A stretch of DNA of 64,000 nucleotides, taken from positions 1 through 64,000 of the forward strand of contig PLZV01000051.1 in the NCBI GenBank assembly GCA_003152315.1, written 5' to 3'. Under the pieces are notes generated by a model, which worked only from the letters and a program-made list of their open reading frames with translations, searched no databases and was not told the DNA's origin. Source of the stretch: Verrucomicrobiota bacterium (GTDB lineage Bacteria > Verrucomicrobiota > Verrucomicrobiia > Palsa-1439). The position numbers and the translations under genes are program-made. Of the stretch, positions 24,175 through 33,598 are shown piece after piece; the first letter of the stretch is position 1; each line of letters opens with the position of its first letter.

Positions 24175-26090
24175 GAATCCAGCTTGCCGAGCTGCCGCAA
24201 CTCAATTTCCGGCAGCGGGTCGTCGCCACCCAGTTCATACGCTCGCGCGAAGCTGGCGACGGCGTCTTCCATTTCACTCCAGCGCTGATAGTGCAAGGCA
24301 AGTTGAGCGTGATAGGTGGCGTTTTGCGGATCGGCCTGGATGGCGCGCTGGTAGCGTTCGCCGGCGAGTTCGCTTTTGCCGAGCGCGTCGTAGGCGCGCC
24401 CCATCTTAACAAACACATCCGCGTCGTGCGGATTGGCGGTAAGGGCGCGGTCGTACCACATGAGCGCCTCTTCCATGAGCCGGTCGCGCCGCGCGATGTC
24501 CCACGTGGCGCGGGCACTGAAGAAATCGCCGATAGCGCTGGTAACATCGAAATTGCGTCGGTCAAAATTCCAGGCCTGCCGATAATGTCCTTCCGCGGCC
24601 TGCCAATCGCAGCGGTTCCGATCGCGTTCCGCCAGCCGCAAACAAACATCCGCCGGATAGCTCTTGCTCAACCGCGACGCCAGCAGCAGGATGACACTCG
24701 CCACCGCCGCGACCAGCGCCAGCTTGTTCAGTCCCTTCAGTGAGCGGGGCGTATAACGGCCCGGCAACTCCTCATCGTCATCCACCTTGCCGTCCGGGTG
24801 GACGCCGCACGTGAGCGTGGTCGCCATGATGGCGACCACGGTGAACAGGTTCGCCGGCGCATGCAAGCTGGAATCGAACACTGATCCGACAGCCAGGGCC
24901 GCAACCGCGGCAAGGCCGCCGACAGTGAAGGCGTAGCGATTTGACAGCGTGGACGCGGAGTATCGGGCGGCGCGCACGGAGAGGATCTGGGTGGCACCCA
25001 TAACAAACACCACCAGCACCCAGAGCACCAGCGCGAAACCAATCACGCCATATTCTGTGAACACATTCAGGTATTCATTCTGGGTGGAGTCCAGCACTCC
25101 CTGTAGTGTGCGCTGCGCGGGATACAGCCAGCGGAACATACCGGGCCCCGCCCCAAGCAAGACGTTACCCCGCGCGATCTCCCAGGCACTGCGCCACAAT
25201 ATCGGCCGAGATTGCCTCTCCGCGGAGGTAAAATCATGTCCCGTGTCGCTTCCCGCCAACAGCCCAATGGTCGCCGCGATGAGCAACAACCCCAACAGCC
25301 CCACCCCGACCATCAGCCAGCGCGACTTCTTGTCGCCGCGCTTGATGATGTAAACGAGGAGGACGATGACGCTGGCCAGCCAGCCCAGCCAGCCATTCGG
25401 CGCCGCCGTCAGCAATAGCGCCGCGACGATCAGTAGACAGGCGATCCCCATCACGACCTTCTGTTCCATGCTTCGCCGGGAAAACAGAAAGTTGGCGGCC
25501 GCGATCGGGAATACCATCTGCAGGTACGCGGCGCAGTGGTAGGGACTCACGAACGTACCGCTGGCGCTGCCGAGATACTGGTCATACTGCGGAAAGGCCC
25601 ACACCCAGGTTCCGCCCAGCAACACCTGCCACAACGCGTACGCGGCCACGAGCGCCCCCGTACCAACCAGCGCCCAGGCGAACACGGTAACGTGCCAGCG
25701 GTGGCGCAAGTTGTTGAGGATCAGAAAAAAGAGCAGTGCCGCACCGAGCGCCTGCATCATCGCCCCGCAGGCGATCGGCTCGATCTCGCTCAAGCCATAG
25801 CGAATGACACCGTACGCGGCGAGGGCGATGACCGGGGGGCCGAGCGCCGAGAAGACCACCGGTATCTCACGGGTCGAGAGAACCCGAACAATCCACAGCA
25901 CACCTGCCAGCCCGATGACCATCAGGATCGGCCCCAAGGCCCAGAACCGTACCGCCCCAAACGCCAGCGTAGCAAATACCAGAATCAAGGCGCAGAGGAC
26001 GACGACGGCGGTCTGGCAGACATGCCCGACGGGGGATTGTGGGCCCGTCCAGACGCTGCGGATTCTCCGATTGGTGGGATGGTGATTCAC
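24171..26090 (-). CDS. O-antigen ligase/polymerase-like membrane protein with C-terminal TPRs
   Basis: The 639 residues have about 12 membrane helices over 1-470, with a Wzy_C/ligase-type periplasmic loop (RPILWRSAWEIARGNVLLGAGPGMF and TQNEYLNVFTEYGVIG). A last helix near 480 leads to tetratricopeptide repeats (about 505-630, e.g. ALMWYDRALTANPHDADVFVKMGRAYDALGK). It joins or polymerises lipid-linked glycans in the periplasm. With the Wza and Wzc genes just upstream it forms a Wzx/Wzy-type exopolysaccharide set. No glycosyltransferases or flippase are in this stretch. Confidence 0.88.
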   Translation of the reverse strand: MNHHPTNRRIRSVWTGPQSPVGHVCQTAVVVLCALILVFATLAFGAVRFWALGPILMVIGLAGVLWIVRVLSTREIPVVFSALGPPVIALAAYGVIRYGLSEIEPIACGAMMQALGAALLFFLILNNLRHRWHVTVFAWALVGTGALVAAYALWQVLLGGTWVWAFPQYDQYLGSASGTFVSPYHCAAYLQMVFPIAAANFLFSRRSMEQKVVMGIACLLIVAALLLTAAPNGWLGWLASVIVLLVYIIKRGDKKSRWLMVGVGLLGLLLIAATIGLLAGSDTGHDFTSAERQSRPILWRSAWEIARGNVLLGAGPGMFRWLYPAQRTLQGVLDSTQNEYLNVFTEYGVIGFALVLWVLVVFVMGATQILSVRAARYSASTLSNRYAFTVGGLAAVAALAVGSVFDSSLHAPANLFTVVAIMATTLTCGVHPDGKVDDDEELPGRYTPRSLKGLNKLALVAAVASVILLLASRLSKSYPADVCLRLAERDRNRCDWQAAEGHYRQAWNFDRRNFDVTSAIGDFFSARATWDIARRDRLMEEALMWYDRALTANPHDADVFVKMGRAYDALGKSELAGERYQRAIQADPQNATYHAQLALHYQRWSEMEDAVASFARAYELGGDDPLPEIELRQLGKLDS

Positions 26091-26148
26091 GATTGGTCAC
26101 ACATCGCGTGACCCCTCCTGCTGGCGGACTGACTCCTGTGCCGATCGG

Positions 26149-26793
26149 CTAAAAGATGGTGCGCGGAACCGTAATTGTGTCGCCGGGTCGGATCGGCGGA
26201 TCCTTGGCCGGGTTCCGTTGCAGATCCTCACAGTTGTAAACATCCACCTTCCCGCCGCGGGTCAACTGCACTTTCTGACGGTTTGCGTAATCCGTAAAAC
26301 CGCTGGCGGTGTTGATGGCCTTCATCAAGGTCGTGTCGTCGCTCCAGGGAAAACGGCCGGGATTGCGCACTTCGCCACCAACGTAAAAGAACCGCTGCGC
26401 CACGAGCACGGTCGCGTTGCAACGCACGTAATAACGCGGCACGTAATTGGCCTGGATGCGTTCCGCCAGTTCGCTCGTGGTGAGTCCTGCGGCCTTGATC
26501 GACCCCACCAGTGGCAGCGAGATATTGCCGTCCTCGTCAACGCTGAGATCCGATGCGGGCGGGGTTGTCGGCTGTGCACCGCCGGTATCAATGCGGACCG
26601 TCATCATATCACCCGTGCGCAGTCGTCCGGCAACCTCATCGCCGGTCGTGGCGGCAGGATTCGGCTTGGGAGGAGACGACTTGCCAAACAGGTTGTGAAT
26701 GGTGCTGCACCCCGGCAGCAGGCTGAGAGCGGCCACCATCACGAACAGCCCGGCAAGTGAAACGCAGCGATTGATCAGTCGGATCGAGATCAT
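26149..26793 (-). CDS. polysaccharide export lipoprotein, Wza/BexD type
   Basis: The 214 residues have a signal peptide with lipobox LLPGC. A Poly_export domain follows (LRTGDMMTVRIDTGG, DLSVDEDGNISLPLVGSIKAAG, ELAERIQANYVPRYY) and then an SLBB domain (FYVGGEVRNPGRFPWSDDTTLMKAINTASG). It is much shorter than Escherichia coli Wza (about 380 residues) and lacks the C-terminal barrel helix. The separate beta-barrel encoded at 29232-30566 may supply the outer-membrane exit. It is co-directional with Wzc, 68 bases downstream of it. Confidence 0.9.
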   Translation of the reverse strand: MISIRLINRCVSLAGLFVMVAALSLLPGCSTIHNLFGKSSPPKPNPAATTGDEVAGRLRTGDMMTVRIDTGGAQPTTPPASDLSVDEDGNISLPLVGSIKAAGLTTSELAERIQANYVPRYYVRCNATVLVAQRFFYVGGEVRNPGRFPWSDDTTLMKAINTASGFTDYANRQKVQLTRGGKVDVYNCEDLQRNPAKDPPIRPGDTITVPRTIF

Positions 26794-26861
26794 GAAGTCA
26801 GTTTATCCGCAAGGCGGTGAATGATTTTAGGCTAACGCGTGTGGCAATGAGCCGGCCACAC

Positions 26862-28988
26862 TCAGTATTTTCCAGACAAGTCGATCTCATCACTGTCCAA
26901 TGGCTTGGCCGCCGCAACGGGCTGCGTCGGGCGCGACGGCGCGGGTTGATAGTGCTCCACCTGGTCATGATAGTAGTAGTAGGTTTCGTCATGGCCAAGC
27001 TGCACATTGTTGACAACAACGCCAAGGAGTTTCCCGCCCGCGTTCTGCACCACCTGCACCGCACGCCGCGCCATGTTGCGGGGATAACGGCGATGCTGGA
27101 TCACGAAAACAGAGAAGCCAACTTCGCGGGCCATAATGGCGGCATCACTGACGCCGAGGATTGGCGGCGTGTCGTACAGGACGACATCAAATTGTCGTCC
27201 CACCTGCTCAATTAGATCCGCCATTCGACGCGACGTCAATAACGGTAGTGCGTCCTTCGCGGTGCCGCCGCTGCCCCCGGCGATGGCCGAGACATTGGGG
27301 ATCTCGGTCGGCTGGATGATCTCCGTGACGGTCTTCTGGCCGCTGAGGTAATCGGCCAGGCCGATGGTGTTGGAAATCCGCAAGTCCTCGTGGATGTTGG
27401 GGCGACGCAGGTCGCTGTCGACAACGAGCACGCGGGCGCCGTGTTGCGCGTAGACGAAGGCGAGGTTGACGATGGTGAAGGACTTGCCTTCCCCCGCGCC
27501 TGCGCTGAGCACGCACAGGGAGGTCGCCGCGCCTTTCGGCTTGGCGAACTCAATGTTCGTACGCAACATGCGATAAGCCTCAAGGTGGGCCATGGAAACG
27601 CTGCCCCGGTGGAGCAACCCCGCCTGCTGTCCGACGACGCCGAGGACCGGCAATTCAAAATACTTCTCAATGTCTTCGATCTTCTTGATGCTGGTATCGA
27701 GGAATTCGATGAAGAACGCCAGCGCCACACCCAGTATCAAGCCGGCGACGCACCCCATCACCGTGTTGCTGACAATCGCGGGACTAACATAGGATTGCGG
27801 CAGGGGCACCTGGGCGTAATCGATTACTTCCACGGGATTGCGGGGCAAATCCATTTCAATCTTCGCCTGCTGGAGACGGGAACTCACGGCATCCTCAAGC
27901 TTCATCTCCAGATCTTCCTCACGCTGCGCATTCCGGAAGGGAAGATACTTGTCGCTCTCCAGCGCGTAACTGGCATTCTTGGCCTCGTCGTATTGCTTCT
28001 GCAGATCGTCAACGCGGGCCCTGGAGACCGCGTATTCAACCTCAAAGCCCTTCTTGATTCCCTCCAGACGCTCGTTGAGCTGGTCAGACAGCTTGTCGTG
28101 CTGGGCGATCATCGCGAGGACCGTGGGGTGTTCCGGACCAAAATCCTGCTTCAGGATTTCCAAGCTCGTTTCGGCGTCCGTCAGTCGCTGCAAGAGCGAC
28201 TGAACGGTGGCATCGCTGGTGAGCGTGTTGATGGCGTTCCGCAATTGCAGGGGAGTGAGTTTTCTGACTTCGTTGAGGCGCGCCTCGGTCGTGATGGCCA
28301 GGTTGCGCGCATCGGATAACTGGCTCTCCAAATGTTGCATGGTAATATCGGTCATCTTGACGGTTCCCATAACGGGAACGCCCAACTCCTTGCGGAGCCG
28401 CTCAATCTTATCCTGCACAGCGTGGACCCGCTCCTCCTGCTGGGTCAGATCCTCACGGAGCTTGTCGATTCCCTTTTGGGTCTGTTGTCGTTTGACGTCC
28501 AGCCGGTCGCTTTCAAAAACTTCCGCAATCTTGTTGGCGACATCGGCTGCCAGACGACCGTCGTGGTCAATCATCCCGATTTCGATGAGCGACGTATCCG
28601 GATACTGACGGACAAAAAGCTGGCCCTTCAATCGCCTCATGGCGATGTCGATAGGCAGACCCCACGTCTGCTGCAGTTTGAAGTATTCAATGACCGGATA
28701 GAGGATCTTCTGCGACTGGATGATTTGATACTGAGTCCGGAGGAAGTACGGGTCATACCCGGGAGCCTGTGATGCCGAAAAAATATCCACGGTCGGCTTC
28801 TCGGCCTCGACTTTAATGCGCGCCGACGCCGAGTATTTCTTCGGTAGGGACAGCGAAACGGTGAAAGCAGTCAAACCGGCCAGCAAAAAGAGCAGCAAAA
28901 CAATCACTTTGCGGGTCTTAATGACCCGCCAGTAGTCGAGAAACTGCAGTCTCGATTCCTGTGATGGCTTGGCGACGGTTTGCTCCAT
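26862..28988 (-). CDS. polysaccharide co-polymerase / BY-kinase, Wzc type
   Basis: The 708 residues run as follows: Wzz domain with first membrane helix (KVIVLLLFLLAGLTAF, about 30-50), a long periplasmic coiled coil (about 150-400), second helix (VMGCVAGLILGVALAFF), and a cytoplasmic tyrosine kinase with Walker A GAGEGKS (K502), A' LVVDSDLRRP and Walker B VVLYDTPP. A tyrosine cluster ETYYYYHDQVEHY near residue 670 is the autophosphorylation tail. It controls chain length and export with the Wza-type lipoprotein and the ligase-like protein. No dedicated phosphatase (Wzb) is visible nearby. Confidence 0.93.
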   Translation of the reverse strand: MEQTVAKPSQESRLQFLDYWRVIKTRKVIVLLLFLLAGLTAFTVSLSLPKKYSASARIKVEAEKPTVDIFSASQAPGYDPYFLRTQYQIIQSQKILYPVIEYFKLQQTWGLPIDIAMRRLKGQLFVRQYPDTSLIEIGMIDHDGRLAADVANKIAEVFESDRLDVKRQQTQKGIDKLREDLTQQEERVHAVQDKIERLRKELGVPVMGTVKMTDITMQHLESQLSDARNLAITTEARLNEVRKLTPLQLRNAINTLTSDATVQSLLQRLTDAETSLEILKQDFGPEHPTVLAMIAQHDKLSDQLNERLEGIKKGFEVEYAVSRARVDDLQKQYDEAKNASYALESDKYLPFRNAQREEDLEMKLEDAVSSRLQQAKIEMDLPRNPVEVIDYAQVPLPQSYVSPAIVSNTVMGCVAGLILGVALAFFIEFLDTSIKKIEDIEKYFELPVLGVVGQQAGLLHRGSVSMAHLEAYRMLRTNIEFAKPKGAATSLCVLSAGAGEGKSFTIVNLAFVYAQHGARVLVVDSDLRRPNIHEDLRISNTIGLADYLSGQKTVTEIIQPTEIPNVSAIAGGSGGTAKDALPLLTSRRMADLIEQVGRQFDVVLYDTPPILGVSDAAIMAREVGFSVFVIQHRRYPRNMARRAVQVVQNAGGKLLGVVVNNVQLGHDETYYYYHDQVEHYQPAPSRPTQPVAAAKPLDSDEIDLSGKY

Positions 28989-29231
28989 AAATCCGCTTAA
29001 GTCTGCCTATCGGAGGCTGGACAATACACACCATGTTCTGTGCCAACGCAAGTAAAAAGTCGGGCCAACCCCATGGCGGAGAGCGGCTAATGTAGTTGTG
29101 TACCAGATATCTTCCACTATGACACGGCTTGGTTCCCTCACGTTCATTTGGCGCTGAATCCCTAAAGCACTCCCAACGACACGCCCGTCAAGGGGTGTCA
29201 CGGCCTTGCCGGATGGATTTCGTGCTCGTTA

Positions 29232-30566
29232 TCAATAGGTCAAGCTGATTCCCGCGTTGATCTGGTTGCGGGTATAGGGTTGAATCAAAAGCACGTCGGA
29301 TGAAACCAGGTCGGTGTAAGAATAATCCAGGACCGCCGATACCCAGTCCCTAAAGGCGTAGTTCAGGCCAAGATGGCCCGTCAATGCCTGATCGTTTGGC
29401 GATACCGTGCTCCCAGGCGGAGGTCCGACAGGTGTCGGGTTCCCAAAACCACCGACCGGTATCGGCCCTGTCGTCGTCGCGGTAGCACCCAGCGGCTGTG
29501 TGAAAGAGCCGTAGACATACGTGATGTCGCCGATGGCACGCAGCCTGGTGGTGAGCCGGTGACTGATTTGCACAACGAAACTTGTGTTTTGCTGGGCACT
29601 GAATTGTCGGTTGACTCCCAAAGTGGCTTCATTCAGGGATTGGGCAAGAGTGAGCGTAATTGCACTGGCGGGTCCAAAATTGTAAACGAGCGATCCATAA
29701 GCTGATGGGGATGTGCTTTGGGTCCCGTCCTGCGAGTCACGAACCGTATAGCCACCGTTGAGGGACAGGGACAGGCGTGGGTTGAACCTCCGCACGACGG
29801 ATAGATACAACGTGTGTGAGACTGCGTTCAGGCCGTTGTTGGGGCCGGCATCGACGAAAACGTCTTGACCGTACTGGTAGTTCAGCCCGACCGTGGTGCG
29901 TGTGTCCAAAAGATAGAGCGCGGACAACGTTGCCGAGTAATCCTGATGATTGCCGTTACTGGCGATCAATGATGACTGATATTCCCAAATGTCCCAAGAT
30001 CCATTGACCGACACGTTCCACCTGGGCGCCACTGAGTAGATCAGGCCAACTCCCACGGTGTCGTAAATGTACGTGCCCGCCTGCAATACCGTGACGGGCG
30101 CACCAGCAACGTCTTGCACAAGTTCTGGTTGGAGGGAATTGATAAAACTCTCGGTGAGATTGAGGGCCAGCCGCGGGCTGATGGTGCAATTGGCGGAGAG
30201 ATTGAGATTGTGTGTTTCATCGACGCCACCGAACTTGATATCTTGTGGGTAAACGACTCCGTAGTCATATTGCATCCCCACAAAAAAACGTTCGAGCGGA
30301 ACATTCGCGCGGAGCCTAACGTCGGAGCTGATCCTGGCGCCAGCCTGTGGATTCTTCTCGGTTCCGTTGAAGTTATCATCGTACCCCACAGTCTCCGTGG
30401 CAGAGGCGCCCCAATTTCGCTTTGGGTCACCGGCATGGGTGAAGTCCCATTGGGCGAGGGAGATGCGAGTTGTCAGGAGGACCAGTAAGAGCGGCACCAG
30501 CCATTGGAGAAGAACTCGCCAGCTTCGTTTTGCGCCCCGCGCCCTTCGTTGCCGGCGGCGCACCAT
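29232..30566 (-). CDS. outer-membrane beta-barrel protein of the exopolysaccharide cluster
   Basis: The 444-residue protein starts at the ATG of 30566-30564 (MVRRRQRRARG), which overlaps the mqnD stop as TAATG. The longer open frame upstream is only a shadow of mqnD. A basic N-terminus and one hydrophobic helix (LLQWLVPLLLVLLTTRISLA) act as signal peptide. The rest alternates short amphipathic strands ending in an aromatic residue (SLTY at the C-terminus), typical of EpsL-like barrels of about 18 strands. It lies 243 bases upstream of Wzc and probably forms or supports the polysaccharide exit pore. Confidence 0.85.
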   Translation of the reverse strand: MVRRRQRRARGAKRSWRVLLQWLVPLLLVLLTTRISLAQWDFTHAGDPKRNWGASATETVGYDDNFNGTEKNPQAGARISSDVRLRANVPLERFFVGMQYDYGVVYPQDIKFGGVDETHNLNLSANCTISPRLALNLTESFINSLQPELVQDVAGAPVTVLQAGTYIYDTVGVGLIYSVAPRWNVSVNGSWDIWEYQSSLIASNGNHQDYSATLSALYLLDTRTTVGLNYQYGQDVFVDAGPNNGLNAVSHTLYLSVVRRFNPRLSLSLNGGYTVRDSQDGTQSTSPSAYGSLVYNFGPASAITLTLAQSLNEATLGVNRQFSAQQNTSFVVQISHRLTTRLRAIGDITYVYGSFTQPLGATATTTGPIPVGGFGNPTPVGPPPGSTVSPNDQALTGHLGLNYAFRDWVSAVLDYSYTDLVSSDVLLIQPYTRNQINAGISLTY

Positions 30567-31402
30567 TATTCGACGAACTCCAAATTCACCGGCCGCGGCA
30601 CCAGCGCCGCATGGTAGGCACGGGTCAGCAGGCGCGCGATGGCTTCGCGCCCCTTCGGCCCCATGTCCAATGTCAGCGAATTTACGTACATTCCCACAAA
30701 CCGATCCGTAGTAGCAGCGTCCATGCCGCGTCCGAACTCCCGGGCGTACGCGACGGCTTCCTCGCGATGGTCCAGCGCGTAGCGAATACTGGCCGTCAAC
30801 AACTCCGAAATCTTCTGCATCAACTGTTTGCCCAGGTCCTTGCGCACGCCGTTCACACCCAGCGGCACCGGCAACCCCGTGTCCGCATACCACCACTCGC
30901 CAAGATCGACAATTTTGTGCAGCCCCATCTTCTCGTACGTGAGCTGCCCCTCGTGGATGAGCAATCCGGCGTCGACTTCGCCAGCCTTGACCACATCCAT
31001 GATCTTGTCGAAGGGCACGACCTCGAACTTGAAATTCATCAGCAACAGTTTCAATAGAAGGTACGCGCTGGTCATTGTGCCGGGCACCGCGATTCGGTCG
31101 TCGGCCAGTTCTCCCACGTCCATCGGCTTGCGCGCCACGACGATCGGCCCGCACTTGTCTCCAAAACTTCCGCCGCTCGCCAGCAATGCGTATTTGTCCA
31201 TCACGTACCCGTAGGCGTGCACGCTCAGCGCCGTGACCTCCAGCTCGCCCTCGACCGCCAGATGGTTCAGACTCTCAATGTCTTTGATCACGTGGGTGAA
31301 CGTCAAGCCGGCGGTGTCCAGCTTGCCGTGCGTCAAGGCGTAAAACATAAATGCGTCATCCGGGTCAGGACTATGGCCGATACGAATCTCTCGTGGCTCC
31401 AT
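30566..31402 (-). CDS. mqnD: 1,4-dihydroxy-6-naphthoate synthase (futalosine menaquinone pathway)
   Basis: The 278 residues match the periplasmic-binding-protein fold of MqnD. Visible segments are IGHSPDPDDAFMFYALTHGK (the family signature, usually SPCPNDTF), IKDIESLNHLAVEG, SGGSFGDKCGPIVVA, and LLIHEGQLTY with the catalytic His. MqnD converts cyclic de-hypoxanthine futalosine to 1,4-dihydroxy-6-naphthoate, so this organism makes menaquinone by the futalosine route. AGGAGAAC precedes the ATG. The other mqn genes are not in the window. The beta-barrel gene overlaps its stop. Confidence 0.87.
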   Translation of the reverse strand: MEPREIRIGHSPDPDDAFMFYALTHGKLDTAGLTFTHVIKDIESLNHLAVEGELEVTALSVHAYGYVMDKYALLASGGSFGDKCGPIVVARKPMDVGELADDRIAVPGTMTSAYLLLKLLLMNFKFEVVPFDKIMDVVKAGEVDAGLLIHEGQLTYEKMGLHKIVDLGEWWYADTGLPVPLGVNGVRKDLGKQLMQKISELLTASIRYALDHREEAVAYAREFGRGMDAATTDRFVGMYVNSLTLDMGPKGREAIARLLTRAYHAALVPRPVNLEFVE

Positions 31403-31497
31403 GGGATAAGTTCTCCTAAATAGGTTGCCAAAAGTTTAAGCGGTTGTTAATTCTAGGGTCTCACTCGGCCGTTTGCACGAAGAAAAATCTCGACCCC

Positions 31498-32613
31498 ATG
31501 AAAAACTCCAACAAATTCCGCCGCTTCTCCCGTCTCGATCCCCAACCGATCAGCAAGGGGATGAAAGCGTCGCTCCTCGTCGCCGACACATTCCAGGCCT
31601 ACAACGCCGCCCGCCTCCGCGAAGGCTGCGAACTGTTCGCGGGCAAGATGCTGCCGCGCAACGGTCTCATTGGGGTCAGCCTCACGGGTGCCCTCGTGCC
31701 CGCCGGGCTTGGCAAGTCCTGCCTCATTCCTCTTATCAAGGCCGGCTTCATCGACTGGATAATCACCACGGGCGCCAACCTTTACCACGACATCCATTAC
31801 GGGCTCGACATGAAGCTGTATCGCGGTTCGCCGTTTCTTGACGACGTCGAACTGCGTAAACGCCAGATCATCCGCATTTACGACATCTTGTTCGACTACC
31901 GCGTCCTGCTCGACACCGATGCGTTCATCCGTCAGGTGATCAACGGCCCGGAGTTCCAGCGATCCATGGGTACGGACGAATTTCATTACCTCCTCGGCAA
32001 ATACGTCTACCGGCGCGAAAAGAAGCTTGGCCTCAAGGATACCTCGCTCATTTCCGTCGCCTACCAGTACGGCGTGCCGTGTTTCACCAGCAGCCCCGGG
32101 GATAGCTCCATTGGCATGAACGTCGCCGCCATGAGCCTGGCCGGCAATAAACTCCAATTCGACGTGAACCGCGATGTCAACCAGACCGCCGGCATCGTTT
32201 ATGACGCCAAGCGCAACGGTCGCAACTCCAGTGTGTTCATCCTCGGCGGTGGGTCACCCAAGAATTTCATGCTGCAAACCGAGCCGCAAATTCAGGAAGT
32301 TCTCGGCCTCGACGAGAAAGGCCATGATTACTTTCTCCAGATCACCGATGCGCGTCCCGACACCGGCGGCCTCTCGGGGGCCACGCCCGCCGAAGCCGTC
32401 AGTTGGGGCAAGGTCGATCCCAAGAAGCTCCCCGACGCCGTCGTTTGCTACATGGATAGCACCGTCGCCCTGCCGCTGATCACTTCGTACGCCATCGACA
32501 AGGTCAAGCCGCGGAAACCGAAACGCCTCATCGACCACCGCGACCGCATCATTCAACGGGTCGCGAGCGATTACAAAAAATCGCCCTTCTATAAGAAATT
32601 CCTGGATAAATAA
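31498..32613 (+). CDS. deoxyhypusine synthase-like protein
   Basis: The 371-residue protein has the Rossmann-type fold of deoxyhypusine synthase: [39 protein letters not shown] and the active-site lysine K305 in [12 protein letters not shown]. Eukaryal and archaeal enzymes move an aminobutyl group from spermidine to eIF5A. Bacteria have no eIF5A, and some bacterial homologues make homospermidine instead. The start at 31498 is favoured over an upstream ATG whose codons look unconserved. metF follows after 41 bases. Either a polyamine enzyme or a protein modifier is possible. Confidence 0.85.
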   Translation: MKNSNKFRRFSRLDPQPISKGMKASLLVADTFQAYNAARLREGCELFAGKMLPRNGLIGVSLTGALVPAGLGKSCLIPLIKAGFIDWIITTGANLYHDIHYGLDMKLYRGSPFLDDVELRKRQIIRIYDILFDYRVLLDTDAFIRQVINGPEFQRSMGTDEFHYLLGKYVYRREKKLGLKDTSLISVAYQYGVPCFTSSPGDSSIGMNVAAMSLAGNKLQFDVNRDVNQTAGIVYDAKRNGRNSSVFILGGGSPKNFMLQTEPQIQEVLGLDEKGHDYFLQITDARPDTGGLSGATPAEAVSWGKVDPKKLPDAVVCYMDSTVALPLITSYAIDKVKPRKPKRLIDHRDRIIQRVASDYKKSPFYKKFLDK

Positions 32614-32654
32614 ATGTCGGGCACGGGGCCTGCAGGGCTTTACGCCGCCACTAA

Positions 32655-33542
32655 ATGAAAATCAGCGACATCCTCAAGACCACGCGGCCCACGATCTCGT
32701 TTGAATTCTTCCCGCCGAAGAACGACGAGGCGATGGTCAACCTGCTGGAGACACTCGGCCACCTGCACGAGTTACGCCCGTCGTTCGCCACTTGCACCTA
32801 CGGGGCCGGCGGCAGCACTCGCGCGCGGACGCTGGAGGTGACGCTGAAGATCAAAGAACAATTCGGCCTCGAAGCGATGGCGCATTTCACCTGTATCGGC
32901 CAGACGCTCAAGGACATCGACGGCGTGCTGGAGAATTTTGCCGCGCACGGCATCGAAAACGTCCTCGCCCTTCGCGGGGACCGGCCGGCCAACCAGCCCG
33001 AACCGAACGAAGGCTGGTTTCCGGATTTCAAGAATGCCGTGGACTTGCTGCGCCACTTGCGGAAGCAATTTGGCGACACGTTCAGCCTCGGCTGCGCGGG
33101 TTACCCGGAGAAACATCCCGAAGCGCCCGATTTCGAGACCGATTTGCGCCGGCTCAAGGACAAGGTGGAGGCGGGCGCCGATTTCATCATCACGCAGCTT
33201 TACTTCGACAATGAACACTTCTTCCACTTCGTGAAACGCTGCCGCGAAATCGGCATCACCGTGCCCATCATCGCCGGGATTATGCCGGTGACGAACGTGG
33301 CGCAGATCAAGAAATTCACCGCCATGTGCGGCTCGAGCATCCCCAAAAAAATGCTCGCCGATCTCGACGGGATTGCCGACAACCCCGAACTCGTCGCGCA
33401 ATACGGCATCGATTGGTCCACTCGCCAATGCCGCGAACTCCTCGCCGCGAAGGTTGATGGCCTGCATTTCTACACCCTCAACAAATCCAAAGCCACCCGC
33501 CAAATTGTCCAAAACCTCCGCCACGGCGGCGCGCTCCCGTAG
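32655..33542 (+). CDS. metF: methylenetetrahydrofolate reductase
   Basis: The 295 residues form one TIM barrel with bound FAD. Conserved features are SFEFFPPK (N-terminal Glu of the active site), FATCTYGAGGSTR, HFTCIGQT, VLALRGDRP, GCAGYPEKHPEAP, ITQLYFDNEHF and PIIAGIMPV. It reduces 5,10-methylene- to 5-methyl-tetrahydrofolate for methionine synthesis. The length is that of the bacterial enzyme with no regulatory domain. It is probably co-transcribed with the deoxyhypusine synthase-like gene. Confidence 0.95.
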   Translation: MKISDILKTTRPTISFEFFPPKNDEAMVNLLETLGHLHELRPSFATCTYGAGGSTRARTLEVTLKIKEQFGLEAMAHFTCIGQTLKDIDGVLENFAAHGIENVLALRGDRPANQPEPNEGWFPDFKNAVDLLRHLRKQFGDTFSLGCAGYPEKHPEAPDFETDLRRLKDKVEAGADFIITQLYFDNEHFFHFVKRCREIGITVPIIAGIMPVTNVAQIKKFTAMCGSSIPKKMLADLDGIADNPELVAQYGIDWSTRQCRELLAAKVDGLHFYTLNKSKATRQIVQNLRHGGALP

Positions 33543-33556
33543 TGGCAGTTTGCCAC
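33542..33556. terminator. short hairpin at the metF stop
   Basis: GTGGCA and TGCCAC flank a GTT loop, starting on the last base of the metF stop, between convergent metF and the sirtuin gene. No T-run follows. Confidence 0.35.
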
Positions 33557-33598
33557 CTTGACCCTCGGCCTCTCCCTGAGTCGAGTGCGACCGCCATC

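Noticed and set aside
30567-31154. N-terminal extension of the beta-barrel frame
   Set aside because: It is an Arg/Gly-rich shadow of mqnD in another frame; the true start is the ATG at 30566, which begins a signal peptide.
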